A program made the position numbers and the translations under genes. This document shows positions 22,094 through 34,176 of a DNA stretch of 64,000 nucleotides, piece after piece (the first letter of the stretch is position 1; each line of letters opens with the position of its first letter). Under the pieces are notes generated by a model that saw nothing but the letters and a program-made list of their open reading frames with translations, was not told where the DNA came from and ran no database searches. The stretch lies in the NCBI GenBank assembly GCA_024114885.1, contig CP099427.1, positions 620,001 through 684,000 on the forward strand. Direction: 5' to 3'. This stretch comes from Septoria linicola. Taxonomy: Eukaryota > Ascomycota > Dothideomycetes > Mycosphaerellales > Mycosphaerellaceae.

Positions 22094-22411
22094 TCACTGT
22101 GACAGCCTAGGACTCCATATACTTTGCACTTCCACGAGTGATGCTTCAATCTGTCTCTTGCATTGGTTCGGGCAGCCGAGTACCTGTGCAGCCCAAGCCT
22201 CACAGTCTTGTACCAGCTGCTTGAAGTCATCTATCTTGGTTTGTAGTGACTCAATTTTAGACGCGAACGCTTTCGACCTGGGAGACTCGCGCCTCAGACT
22301 CGCGAGTGTATGAGAGGAAGAACGCGAGCGATTGTTGGCGGCGCGAATGGAAGCGATGGGCGAAGGTTTTGCGAAAGCGAAAGCCACAAAACTGTTGAAA
22401 TGTGGATTCAT
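22094..22411 (-). CDS. Small hypothetical protein with coiled coil, doubtful
   Basis: The frame from the ATG at 22411 (MNPHFNSFVAFAFAKPSP) gives 105 residues. The second half forms a credible amphipathic helix (SKIESLQTKIDDFKQLVQDC) followed by CPNQCKRQIEASLVEVQS. The frame is open further upstream, with an earlier ATG at 22474, so the start is uncertain. No family is recognised, and it could be a chance frame. Confidence 0.3.
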   Translation of the reverse strand: MNPHFNSFVAFAFAKPSPIASIRAANNRSRSSSHTLASLRRESPRSKAFASKIESLQTKIDDFKQLVQDCEAWAAQVLGCPNQCKRQIEASLVEVQSIWSPRLSQ

Positions 22412-22561
22412 CCTCCGCTTGGCCTTCACGCGATGCTCAAAAACAGGTCGAAAGTGCGAATGAGGCTCTCTCATTAATTTACTGACTAGGAACTCTATTT
22501 CGAAGCCGCCGTCAGACACTATCGTTGTCCGCTACTTGCTTCATCGTCGTATATATCACAT

Positions 22562-23531
22562 TTACTGGCCCTTCTCGATATCCGACTTCTTCTTCCTCTG
22601 GCGGAGCTCCGTGGCGCTCGGCACGATATGGCTCAAGTCACCGACAGGAAGATTGAATGGAAAGTCGACTGTGGTGAGCATGAGTGCGAGAAGCAGGTAC
22701 CAGCCGATTATCATGGTCACGAAGCCGCAAGAAGCTCCTGCAATTTGTAGTCGATGCCTACAAAGATCGTCAGTTCAAAGCGAATACTCTTGGTGTGATA
22801 TCACGCGTACCCGATCATCTGTTTTCCGGCCTCCGTGACAGTCCAATAGCTCGCAGATACGAGCGTGAATGTCAGGAAAAGGAAGAAGAATGCCAAGCAG
22901 AAGAGGATGTTGACACGAAGAGCGCAGATCGTGCAGTAGATGGTAAAGATTGCCATCATCAAGTTCCAGAATGCTAGCATGCAAATCAGCTAAGTTCGAG
23001 CATCAATTCAATCAGACAAGACTCACCGAGACCGGACAGGAATGCTGGAGCAGTGACACCTCCCGAAGGGTCGCTCGGGTCTGGGGCATATGCCAGATAT
23101 GCGCCAAACGATGGCGTGAGAGTGGCTCCGAAGGACAGGAAGTACCCTCCAAACACGCCGAAGAACACAGCTGGGAAGGTGTTGCCCAAGATAAGCTCGA
23201 AAATGGACGAGATGATTGCGAGCAGACCTCCGCTGAAGTAGTAAGTGCCGACGGTGGCAGCACCATTACCAGTATAGCCTCTCCAACCCAGCAATGAGAA
23301 TATGATGGGGCAGTATGCAATCAAGAAACCACCTAGACCAAGAGGTGTTGGGTTGCCGATGATTCTGCGCAAATCTCCCTTGACTTGATTTTGTGGCGCC
23401 AAATACATGCGTTCGAACATCTCCGGAGTGATGGTGATCGAGCCTTCAGTCCTGACCTGCTGAAGGTTCGGAAGATCTGAGGCATGGTCATGACCATTGA
23501 CGAAGTCTTCCTTGTCCTTGGAAACCGACAT
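22562..23531 (-). CDS. GPR1/FUN34/YaaH-family acetate/ammonia transporter
   Basis: Plasma-membrane protein of the AceTr family (yeast Ato/Ady2, Aspergillus AcpA type), which moves acetate with protons and has been linked to ammonia export. Three exons, 23531-23027, 22973-22811 and 22757-22562, restore 287 residues in frame. After a hydrophilic N-terminus comes the family signature NPTPLGLGGF. Six membrane segments follow, including FLIAYCPIIFSLLGW, AVFFGVFGGYFLSFG, FWNLMMAIFTIYCTICAL, NILFCLAFFFLFLTFTLV and MIIGWYLLLALML. The tail is basic (RQRKKKSDIEKGQ). Related fungal genes are often acetate-induced and glucose-repressed. The roughly 2 kb upstream is gene-free and may be a large regulated promoter, but I did not identify specific operators. 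Confidence 0.92.
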
Positions 23532-25676
23532 GATGGGAAGTGGACTAAGCTGGTTGAGCGTAGGAGGCTGGATTGGGAATGTGGGAAGCAGAAGCGGGAC
23601 AATAGCTACAGGAACACAGACGGGATATGATCTTTCTTTTGAGAACAGAACCAAGAACTAGCCACGGAATGGTGTGAGCAACTCCTCTTTCTCGAGGATG
23701 CGATATGGAGATCATTTGACTAGTGGCTATTGCTCAGCTCCATCACTGTTGGCTCGGCAGTATCGAAGTAGACATGCTCATGTCGATCAACGTGCTATGG
23801 AGCAACGTGATGAGAGGCGTGACGTGCAGCTCGCGTGCATTTGATCTTTATGGATTGCTGTCGAACGCAACGATCTGGTCTCGCGGCTTCACCAGTCATT
23901 CATTGACTCCTCCGACGCCTCCAGCATGACTACTTGTATGGTGAATAAGTGAGCGTTATGTGTAGCTTGTGAAAGTGAAGTGGAAGAAAGCTAGCAACGT
24001 GAGAGAGCGAAGCTTTTCTCCGCAATCCACAACCGTCGCATGATGATCACGGTGGCTTTCGAGCACAAAAACAGTCCACAACGAACTTCACCTTCCAGCT
24101 GCGTACTCCTGACAAAACTTCACGAGGCGCGTGTTGTTCGCGCTCTGGCATGGAACAATAGACCTCACACCTTCGACGCGCTCTCTCAGGACTGTCAATA
24201 TACGAGTGACTGGTGGATCTGATGAATGAGCATTGTTCATTCGACCTCTTTCCATCTTTGCTTCATGCCGGATCGACAGTGCCAGACGGCAAAGGCGGCT
24301 CTGTGGCTGATCACACAAAGAGCGTCCTCCGACTCCAATGCACAAAACAGAGCCATGGCTGTTGAGCTCTAGACAACGGATGCAGATCACTTAGCATCCG
24401 AGCTGCTGGAGCAAGTGGATGCTGTTGGACCAGTCCTCACCACTGCGGCTCGGAGATCGTCATAACCATCACAATAGCAGCAGACCTGGTCCAGTATTGC
24501 CTGAGATGCTCGCTTTGCCGGTGCGTCCTTGCTTACAAATTAGATACATCATGTTCGCGAGAAATCGCAGTAAATGTGCTGCAAAGTGAAGTGCTGGCAA
24601 TGGGAGAGGCGGAAGAGTGAGGGAGACAGAGGAGACACTGATACTTCTCCATCCCGAGGACAACGATGTCTTCCGCAGGCCTCGAAGCAATGTCGAAGGA
24701 AGCTTTGTGCACACTCAGACGATCAAGCGGTGCTGGCGCACTCTCTCGCCTTTACACAGTGGTTCGCGACTTCCACCCGATGCTTCGGTATATTGATAGT
24801 CAGACTATTCGCAGTAGGAAGCACCTGAACAGCACAGGCGATGTCTTGTCAGGTTCCGGCTTTTCACGAGGCAACGCTATCTTGAAGTCTGCGAAAGTAT
24901 CATCCGACATAGCTCAGGTCTCCGCACCACGACATGGAGAAGCCAGCGTCACGATCAAACGGATGTCCCGAAGTGAGAGGAAGAGATGCCGTCCACAGAT
25001 CACATTCATGACAGTGGAACGTCGCATCACCCATCGAAGACTACCTCACCAACGGCTTTGCTACACAGCGTGTTCACATGAAAGGTGAGTGGACACGAAG
25101 GTCGACCTTGCAAGATCAAAGCTCGTTCGCAGCCTTGGACGTAATGCGCACTTCAGAGGTGGTGCAGTGCTACCACAGAACCTGCAGCTTTTCATGGATG
25201 AGAGTATGCTGGTGCAATTCAAGGCTGCGGATAGACATCCTACCCCAAAATTCGGAGCAATCTGCCACACGAGCTGAAATCGAGAGCCAGCGAGAGGTAG
25301 GTCGTTGCAATGATAAGTTCCAGCACAGAGGCCGTTGATAATACGCGCCCCCGATTCGCATCGTTTCAAGATTTGGCGCTCACGACGATAACTGAGGAAA
25401 CAAGTCAGTGCGGTCTCCATATTTCCATACCATCAACCAAGCGATGTCTAGCGTCCAGCCCGCCTTGTGATGTCAGTGGACCCCACGATTTGTTACACAG
25501 TTACACATCTGCCCCTCCATTGACGTCTATTGCATAAGCCTCACATTACTTTACTGAAGCTGAAAGAATTGATTGACCTTACATACCACCATCAAGGTGC
25601 ACTTCACAGATACTCGCTTACCACATCAAGCAACGAAATCGACCAATCACTAGCAAGCACAGCATAAGCAGCAACA
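23532..25676. other. Gene-free divergent region of about 2.1 kb
   Basis: The longest empty interval here, between the leftward transporter and the rightward zinc alcohol dehydrogenase. Both are metabolic genes that could be regulated from it. Scattered short frames exist (for example 24666-25088 on plus) without recognisable features. No tRNA, repeat array or mobile-element end is seen. Confidence 0.4.
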
Positions 25677-26836
25677 ATGGGCGAAGAGAACATTCCCAAG
25701 AAGATGAAGGCCGTTCAGGTCGTAGAGTACAAGAAGCCTTATGAAATCCGAGAAGTCGATGTCCCAAGCGACCTGCAAGAAAATGACCTGCTCGTCAAAG
25801 TCGCAGTAGCATCGAATTGCCACACAGACTCCATGGTTCAGCAAGGCGTCTTCGGTACACCTTTACCTCAGACAGCATCTCACGAAGGTGGCGGTACCGT
25901 CGTGAAAGTTGGTCCCAAGGCGGCAGAGAAAGGTTTCAAAGTCGGCGATCGAGTCATGGTCGGCATCCCTCTACATCCATGTGGCGCCTGCGGAGACTGT
26001 CTAGGACCGGAGAACCAGCAACAGTATTGCATGCAGCTCGAAGGACATGTTGGTGTGCAGACCAATGGATGCTTTGCGGATTATATTCGAGCTGATGCAA
26101 GGAGTACGACGGTCTTGCCGGATGAGGTCAGCTTCATGAGTGCTGCGCCACTAGCCTGTGCTGGCAGGACTGTGTTCAGAGCTGTGATCAAGTCTAGACT
26201 CGTCTCTGGGCAGTGGCTCTGCTTCGTTGGCTCTGGTGGTGGACTAGGGCATCTGGGAGTGCAGTTCGCCAAAGCTTTGGGCTTAAAGGTCATTGGCGTC
26301 GATGCTAGAGATGAGGGCCTGGAGTTGACGAAGCATTATGGTGCAGACATCGTGATTGATGCAAGGAAGGGCAAGGACGCTGTCGTGAAGGAGGTACAAG
26401 CAGTGACGGGAGGTCAAGGAGCTGATGCGTCCATAACACTATCCGATCACAAGGATGCAGCTGCTATTGCTTGTGCCAGCACGAAGATGCACGGCACGAT
26501 GGTTCAGATCGCCCAGCCTGACACCATCGAGATCCCTTTCCCCGAGATCATCTTTCGTGACATCAGGATCATTGGGTCGCTGATATCTAGTGCCGAAGAG
26601 TCGAAGCAGATGCTTAGTGTCATTGCAGAACACGGTGTGACCTGCACTACCGAGAAGTTCTACGGACTGGACAGCATATTTGATCTGGTCGAGCTTGGTA
26701 AGTGATGTCGATGATGCTGTGGCCATTTAGTGCTAATCGGAGTGCAGTACATGGCGGCAAGATCAAGGGCAAGGCCATCATCATTGTGGACAACGAGCAG
26801 ATCGAGCACGAGAACAAAATTGGAGCGAAGTTCTAG
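25677..26836 (+). CDS. Zinc-dependent alcohol dehydrogenase (ADH1-like, MDR superfamily)
   Basis: Two exons, 25677-26697 and 26748-26836 (50-base GTAAGT..CAG intron), encode 369 residues of a medium-chain NAD(P)-dependent alcohol dehydrogenase that interconverts primary alcohols and aldehydes. Visible motifs: the catalytic zinc ligand in SNCHTDS, SHEGGGTVVKVG (the GHE region, with SHE here), the structural zinc cysteines CGACGDCLGPENQQQYC, and the nucleotide loop GSGGGLGHLGVQ. Having Ser instead of Gly before the conserved His-Glu is slightly unusual. The end ENKIGAKF comes from the small second exon. It follows the large gene-free region, suggesting regulated expression, and converges with the F-box gene 160 bases away. 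Cytosolic. Confidence 0.92.
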
Positions 26837-26999
26837 GATGTCTCAAAACTTCCAGCACACCGAGCAAGAAGGTGAGCCAGCCACCCATGTTGCCAGCAAG
26901 TTATCTTTCTGCAACCACATGTGGAGTGCTCTCACATCGAGGCTTAGTACATCGACATCGCTCAGTCACTATTGACTTGACTTCGTCATGAAAGGCTTC

Positions 27000-27792
27000 T
27001 CAGTCCTGATCTTGTACCTCCTCACCTTCCTCACTCTCCTGATCATTGACTTCCTCGTCATGGCTTTCGACGCACCAAGGCAGTACGTATACTGCTTTCT
27101 TTGCCTGCGCAATCGTGCTATAAGTGGAGTCGTACCGCCAACTTATCTCCTGCCAGCATTGTCCACCTTGCACTTTGCCGATATCGAGCGTACCAAATCG
27201 ATCAGCAATGTCTCCCAGTGTCAGGTATGCTCCACTAGCTATTACACGGTCATCCTGCTCGGCGTCCAGCACGTCCCAAATGTGAATTAACTGTCTGATC
27301 GGCGGTTGAGTAGCCAGTTGTTTGCGCCACGAAGCTTCTGTTCGATACAGGATGTTGGGCCACTGCATGACACTTGGCTTCCCTGTTTTATTTGCGCGAG
27401 GTCGTCCAGGCGGCCCTGTCTGGTAGACGATAGTGGGATAGTACTGTAGGTTCGGGGCGCGCGGCTGAATCAATGGGTGCTGAAAGATGCATTGTTTGCC
27501 AGCTTCCTCGTAGACTTCGTCGAGCTCCAGATGTAGTGGCCAGTCCCAATAAAGCACGTCGTCCGTGCTTGGTAGGATGAACAGAGCCTGCTGCAGTTTT
27601 GTTGAAGACGCTATGGCGATGTTCCAGTCCTTGCAGACACGTTGTGCTGTCACGAGGAGTGTTTGCATCGGCAGTTCCAGCAGGATCATCTCGATCAGCT
27701 CGGCGGTGCCAAAGACTCGTGCGGAGGCAGTGTTCTGCAGAGGCGTTAGTATTGTTGAATAGCTTGAAGACTGCTGATCCTACCGTGGCCAT
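27000..27792 (-). CDS. F-box domain protein
   Basis: The coding region starts with a 9-base exon (27792-27784, Met-Ala-Thr), then an intron GTAGGA..CAG and exon 27734-27000, giving 247 residues. The N-terminus NTASARVFGTAELIEMILLE plus LPMQTLLVTAQRVCKDWN is a classic F-box, so it probably bridges Skp1 of an SCF ubiquitin ligase to a substrate. The rest has a Trp-containing domain (YWDWPLHLELDEVYEE, IHIWDVLDAEQ) with no leucine-rich or WD repeats, and ends in an acidic Glu/Asp/Gln tail. The substrate is unknown. Such F-box genes are numerous and variable in Dothideomycetes. Confidence 0.8.
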
Positions 27793-28034
27793 GTTGCGTT
27801 CTGGACTTGCAATTTCTGATTGTATTGTGTACTTCAAGACTTGTCGCGACGTGAAGATGACGTTTGTGGCAAAGTTATGAAGTGAAGGAGCAGAAAGGGT
27901 AGCGGCAGCCTGATCTTGGCGTGTCTGACGAGGAAGGTGCGAATAGCGAGCTTCCAGATCATACCAGCTACGTCGAGCACTCACATCGCGAACCTGAAGC
28001 CCGGTATTCCATCTTCACAACACAAGGACGTGTG

Positions 28035-30434
28035 TCATGCGGGCTCGATCTCCGCATTGATCGCCACCCGGCCAACTTTCGCCAACCGCTCCTTCACGTC
28101 ACGGCACAGAAACTGGCGATAAGCCTCTTCAGAGCTGGCTTTGCTCGGCCGCAGATACAATACTGGAGTGTCAGGCTCGTCGCCCCCTCTCAACCAGATG
28201 GCATGCACAGCTTCTGTTGCACCTACGCGACCGAAGACACCACGAAACGGGCCAGCTGTGACCTCTGCTAGCAGGCTTTGGAGGTCATAGCAGTCCTCAT
28301 CGAGGGGCATCTGCAGATTGTTCGCCGGATTACTGCGCAGGGAAAGGATCATTGTGATGTGGCTCTGCTCACTGCGGGTCAGAAGTCCATTTCCGTCATC
28401 GGCAGCTTTAGACCGCATGATCTCTGGGTCTTTCGCAACCAATGCTGGCGAGGGCGCTGAGCTTCGTGCAACCGGAGTTGATTCAGATTTCCCATGAGTT
28501 GTGGCCCAGGGAGTCCGTACTTGTCGTGAGATCTCGCTCCTTGCATTTTCTGCTGCTTGCCGAGGCTGAACCAAAGTGGTGCTTTGCGGTGACGGAGCAG
28601 AAGACCGCCCTCCCTGCCAACTCTTCTCCCGAGAACGCTCACTGCTGACTGTCATCTTGGCTATCAATGGTATCAGTGTGACTACGGGTATGTGTTTTGG
28701 GAACGAGCTCTACTCACATTGACGCGTTCTGTCTATCAAAGAGCACTTGATAGCATCAGCATCACCACCACTTGCGTATATGCAGCATGCGCAGGCCCCA
28801 TCATGGAAGTCGTGCATTCTCACACAACCGATGAAGATTCCTCCCCCTTTACTGCAGAGGTGACATTTGGCTCCATGATCCTGCTCCTCACCTACCATAT
28901 GCACGAGCGCTGCCTCGACGTTTCTCCTTTCTGAGCCGTCAAACTTCCTAGTCTTGCTGACGTGCAACGATCGTCGACGCTTTCTGGCCAAGAGCTTCGT
29001 GACATTGCCGGTGAGCGCCTCAGGCTCTGCCCAGCTACCGACCCTGTTCAACAACGCCTTCTCGATCATGGTCGTGAGTTGCGAAGTATAGTCATGCTCT
29101 GAGCTTGTGGATGTGAAGATCGAAGCGAAGCTGGAGCTGTTCTCATTCCGATCTCCATTATCGTTCTGAGCGTCATCGGCTTCGGGGCTCAGAGTCCGTG
29201 TTCGCTTGCTTTGAGGCTCCAAGGTCGATGACCAGAGAGCTAGCTTACGCTTGTCTCGCGCGACCACGTGTTCCTTACCTGCCGCTATTGCGCTCTCCAG
29301 CTTGTCATGGCTTTCCTCATCCAGAAATACCCAGCCGTCTTGACATTGTGCAAGCGCGAGGTCGTCGTATCCTACTTTACAGCTTGGATGCTCGTACCAT
29401 GGAAACTTCGAATTATGGGGACATTGGTGTCTCTCGCTGTGCTTCTTAACATCGTGGGGGTGAGCATAATTCTGGCCACAAGCAGCATGGATGTAGGGCC
29501 GGAGACCAGTTCGCGTAAAGACAGCCCTTTTGCTGTGATACACTGATCCAAAGTGGCGCACCTGCGTCGAGTGTAGTTGACGATAGTCTTGGCTCGCATG
29601 GGACTTTGCAGCCTCAACATCAGGAGCAGAACCTTGACTAATCGCACTGATATCAGAGTCCATACCCGATGATACCGCATGATCTTGCCTTTCCGATGTA
29701 GATCTGCCAGCATCGCGATTGGCATAAAACTCCATCCCAGCACGGATTGCTTTCTCAAGCTTGTCGTAGCTTTCTTTATCGGCGATTATGTAGCCATCTT
29801 TGCAATGAACGATGTTCATGTCTTCCGTGCTGATCCAGCAGCTAGAATGCTCGTTCCACGCTCGACCACTGTTGCTGCATCGCTGGTGATGCACCTTGAC
29901 TCCCTTAGGATGCGCATATCCCTGGCCACATGAAGCATGTATGTATGGTCGACACGGCCGCGTCAGGACCGCATACACTGTCGGATATACATCTCCGTAG
30001 TGTTCGATCTGATGCGCACACAGCGAGGTGTAGTCAGGCTCTGTCTTTCTGGATCTTTGATTTTTGGTTTCGAACACCCTGCTTGGGCCATGCTCCACAT
30101 TGATAGTATCCCCGGGTCCCACATCGACCGCGGCATCATGCTTTGTATAGCCTCTCAAAGGCCGCTTCAAAAATCTGTTCGTGATCTGTAAATGATGCCC
30201 GCCATCATTGTCCGTTACTCCAATCTCATCACCGCTCGACTTCGATAGGCTTGTATCGCTGAGCATGTTACTTCCCTCAACTAACGTTTCGGCTCGATCG
30301 ACACACTCGTGAAAGAGTTTGATCTGCTCATTCGTGGCCGCTCTACCCAGTATTGGTTTGAGGTGTGGGTCTGTCGCGCACCAGTCTCCCAGTACGATAC
30401 TGACTGGATCGCTGGAATCGGTTTGATTTGTCAT
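28035..30434 (-). CDS. Protein with duplicated Cys/His module and DUF3716-like domain
   Basis: Two exons, 30434-28718 and 28660-28035 (57-base GTGAGT..TAG intron), encode 780 residues. A roughly 105-residue module occurs twice, near 135-240 and 285-390. Both copies share the pattern of a H-x-GxVY lead, C-G-Q-x-Y-A-H-P, V-K-x-H, a Cys and a W-x-E-H-x-S-C segment, ending in C-x-DG and a KLE-rich helix. This looks like a repeated zinc-binding unit. Near 520-570 lies CHLCSKGGGIFIGCV followed by GACACCIYASGG and KCSL, which fits the fungal DUF3716 cysteine pattern as I remember it. The second exon adds a disordered stretch and a C-terminal globular part with no known match. A nucleic-acid or chromatin role is conceivable but unproven. 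Confidence 0.65.
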
Positions 30435-30495
30435 AATAGTCGTGGCACTGTCCTCATCCTGGCTAGCACTGTCATCCTCGTATTCTTCGCCGAGA

Positions 30496-31214
30496 TCAAT
30501 TACCAGACTTGGTCGAAACTTCGGGCAACGCCATATCCCGTTGGTGACAGCTCCAATTCCATAAGGCCCTCTTCTGCGTAGTGAAGTCCTCGTTGAGTAA
30601 GGAACCCTTCAGTCGGAGGCTACGTAGCCATAGATACATTTGCTTCATGACAGCTCCCGCTGCCAAGCCTACGCCTGGTATACGACCCGAAGTGCCCCAG
30701 AACTCATAGAAGCCTGTAGCCAAGGAACAGAGGATGATGGTAATTTGGTCGTTCTGTCGAATGAACTGGCAAGTGACGACCTATATCGCGTCAGCTACCG
30801 TAAGTGTTCCTTCGTGTTCAGTGGACAAGAGTAGACAAAGCAGTTTGTACCAACAGCTGTGGTGATGGGTGCCAAGTGCAGTTCGAGTGGCTCAGGTGTG
30901 GCGAACTCATCATTTGTGAAGTGTTCTTCACAGACGCAATAAGCATTGCGACCGCGGTTGAAGGTGGCTAGAGTCGAGATACTGTGAGGTGAGTTATCTC
31001 GCGTGTAGGCAGAGATGCCTTGATTCCAGGATGGATAGCCGTCAACCTGCAGATCTGGCTTGATTGTGCTCCCTCTCCAAATTCTTGCGTCCAATTGTGA
31101 AACGTTGATGTGCTCATTCCGTAGACCATCAACTTCTGTCATACCATCGAAGCAGGCGTAGCCTGAGCGAGAGGAAGCCGAGGATTCGGTGGCGTGACGA
31201 GAATGATCTGTCAT
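30496..31214 (-). CDS. Hypothetical protein, two exons
   Basis: The ATG at 31214 (MTDHSRHATESS) opens a 360-base exon ending at 30855. Exon 30780-30496 follows after a 74-base intron with a non-ideal donor (GTTGGT..TAG). The joined frame gives 214 residues. A hydrophobic/aromatic stretch spans the junction and beyond (TIILCSLATGFYEFWGTSGR, GVGLAAGAVMKQMYLWL) and may be a membrane-associated hairpin. The N-terminal half has a Tyr/Trp-containing region (PSWNQGISAYTRD) and a Cys pair (YCVCEEHF). No family is recognised. The donor choice is uncertain, while the frame on both sides is clear. Confidence 0.5.
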
Positions 31215-31455
31215 GGCTGGACGATCCGTTGGCGATGTTGTCAGTTTCGACGTAGTCCTTTCGTGGTTGTAGAGTCCACCTACCTCGAGGTGCACGCGTG
31301 GTGTTGGACGCGTCTGCTCAGACTTCGCGAAGCCCTGCACATATTTCTACCCTGATGCTAGCACAGTCTCCTCTAGATCACGGAAGCTAGTGAGATATGG
31401 CGACAATGCTCGTGACAAGCTTCGCGACACCATCTATACAGATTCGTGGCGCTAT

Positions 31456-33606
31456 CTATAGCTTTACCTTCCCAGTCTTGAGTGCTTCCCAGTCATCTCT
31501 GCCATATGGTACAAAGGCAGTCGACCCAGGCGGCATCCAGTACACTTTATCTTTGCTACCAGACTTCTCAATCAGATCTGGATCGACGCCCTCTCGCTTC
31601 GCCTGGCCCTTCTGGATCTTGAACGTTCCAGTGTATGACAATTGCGGTGCCACTCGCAAGAAGTAGGGCACGGCGTATCGAGGTAGTCGGTCGTGTACAA
31701 ATTTGCCAAGACCATTACAGTCAAGATTTTCCAGCATCAGACCTTCCTTGAGCACAATCGTAGCACATCCGCATCGTCCATCGGCGTTTGGAACTGCCAC
31801 ACCGTACACATTCGCTTCCGCGATTTGCTCGAATCTGGCGCAAGAGGTTAGCCATTAATAAGGAATACTCTCATCGTGTACTCACTGGCCCAGCACATCT
31901 GCCACCTCATTCGTAGACACGTTCTCGCTCTTCCATCTGAAGGTATCTCCCAAGCGATCAACAAAGAACACTCTCCCATCGGCGTCTTGTCGGTGAACAT
32001 CACCACTTCGGAACCACAAGTCACCTTTCTTGAAGACGTTCCGCATCCACCTCTTATCTGAAGCACCTTGGTTCTTGTAGTATCCTTTGAAGACCTGCTC
32101 CGCGGTAGCAGGGTCAACCGCGTGGAAGACTTCTCCAGGCTCGTTGACTCCACACCTTACCACCCAGCCGTCTTTATCCTTGACAACTTCTTCAGTGTCG
32201 GGGTCTATCCTCACATGCACCTCTTTATCTGCCATTGCTCTTTTCCATAGTAAACCTCGCACTCCAATGCAACTTCTGCTGAATTCTCCGTAGTTGCGAT
32301 TGAATGTCGCACCAAGGCCATCAGTGGCTGCGTAAAGTTCGTGTATGAGCGGGATCTGGAAGCGTTGTCTGAAACGTTCCCATACATCGGGCCGCATGCC
32401 GTTCCCCCAGGCTTCATGCACGTTGTGGGCGGCTTCGAGTGGATGAGGTGGAGCGTTGATGAGGTACCGGCAGAGCTCACCGACGTACTGTAAGCGGTTC
32501 GCTTTCGAGGCATGCACCTCGTTCCTGCGGGACATCAGCACCGGCATGTACTCGTTGATATCAGACACTCACCAGAATGTCTTGTGTGAGAACTTCTTCC
32601 CCAGTGTCATCGCAGCCCCGGCATGTATCACTGGAGTTGTGCAAAGTCCCTGAGCCGCGCCGTGATAAAGAGGCAGGCACGTGTAGAACCTATCGCCCTG
32701 TTTTAGCTGTAGATATTTGGCCATGCCGCGTCCGGTATTGATGCTTCGTCCGTTCAGCATCATGACACCTAATGGACATGATTAGCTTGGCTTCATGCTT
32801 CAAAGTACGACAATGCCGACCTTTCGGTAACCCAGTAGTCCCGCTGGTGTATATCAGATACCGTGTATCTGCTGATTGCATGCCCATTGTGCGTGCTGCA
32901 GGTATCAGCGTGGTGTCTCGCAGGCCCGCGATCAGTGCCTCATCATAGTACACGATCTTGACGCCTGCCTTCTCCAAGTCCTCTCTACATGGCTCGAGTC
33001 GCTCCGAGGTTTCGCGGTCCGCCAGTACGTATCGACATTCGCAGAGCTGTGACCCATATCAGCGCCAATATTCAATTCCACCGGCCTGCTCACATCTCAC
33101 CTTTATGCAGTGCTCCAAAGCCTTGCCTGTGAGGTTGTGGTTGACAAAACTCTGGCAAGCACCTATTCCGTCCATTGCAAACCACAACATGAGATATTCG
33201 GCACTGTTCGATCCACTCAGTGCAACCATCTCGTTTCTTTGAATGCCCAAGTCGTTCATCAACCAATTGCCGACCCGTTGTAGATCTTGGTAGAACTGTT
33301 TGTAGGTCCAGTTCCGGCCCTGATATTCCAGGAATTGGTGATTAGGAATGTCCTGCTTAGCCCAATTCTGGATATCGTGGTACATTGTCCCCTCATTCTT
33401 CGCCATACGCTCCTCGATAAACTGTTGGGCTTCGGCGGCGGCATTGTCGAGGCTGCCTTTCTGTAGATCTGCCCGGATGTGATGTTTGGCATCCAGATAT
33501 GCTGCAGCTGCTGCAGTGCCAGCCAACGCTGCTAACGTGGCTAAGAAATAATTAGAACAAGCACTACTTACACGCTTGATGCCATAGCTCTATACTGACC
33601 AGCCAT
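31456..33606 (-). CDS. FAT1: Very long-chain acyl-CoA synthetase / fatty acid transport protein
   Basis: Activates long and very long-chain fatty acids to CoA thioesters and aids their uptake; it acts at peroxisomes, lipid bodies or the ER/plasma membrane. Six exons keep frame throughout: 33606-33600, 33540-33101, 33046-32821, 32768-32573, 32524-31886 and 31834-31456, giving 628 residues, the usual FAT1 length. The first exon is only 7 bases, and its splice gives MAATLAALAG, an Ala-rich hydrophobic N-terminus typical of the family. The AMP-binding P-loop YTSGTTGLPKG lies near 214-225, with CLPLYHGAA, HELYAATDG, GDLWFRSGDV and the hinge DRLGDTFRWKSENVSTNEV following in order. The C-terminus GKVKL is PTS1-like, suggesting peroxisomal targeting. 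Introns carry GT..AG borders with good donors in five cases. Confidence 0.93.
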
Positions 33607-34176
33607 ATTAGTCTAATGTAGTCGTGATTTGTGCTCAAGTTGCGGAACGCTGCAAAATGAATGAGAGGAAACACTTAGAAAAGCTCTCATGATAGTCACA
33701 CCGATAAGTGATTCGGAAACCTGAACTGCCACCGCCTACTGCAACATAGGCCGAGGGTGTAGCTTGGGATCAACATACCCCAGATTTCTGCGGGGAGCAA
33801 GTGGTCTTGACAGTGTGGCGTTCCGGGATCACCATACAAGGGCATCGCTCAGTCGTGCCGGATTGCCCGTGTTTGCCGACGAATCCCGTTTCTCTGTGAA
33901 TAGGACTGCTTCGACATCAATCGAGATTTCTGCAGTGACCACAGATCTGACCTCTTGACGTAAGTAACATGTGGGCTCTTGAAAGATGATCTCGAAGGGT
34001 ACACTCATCGGGCGTGCCCTCGTTCAACACTTGGTGGCTTTCTTAGAATCATGCAAGAAGGTCAATCGTGGTTCGGACGTCAGCAAGCATTGACGACTCG
34101 TGGTTTTCGTCTCGCACTCGGTGTGAGAGGTGTCAGCCGGCGCCGATGATTGGTATGCTGCTATATCAGGATCTAG
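33607..34176. other. Intergenic region upstream of FAT1, 570 bases
   Basis: Promoter region of FAT1 and the 3' flank of the small two-exon hypothetical gene. Nothing further recognised. Confidence 0.4.

Noticed and set aside
24666..25088. Plus-strand 140-codon ATG frame in the large gap
   Set aside because: Basic, low-complexity and without domain, splice sites or conserved text. Kept only as a possibility.
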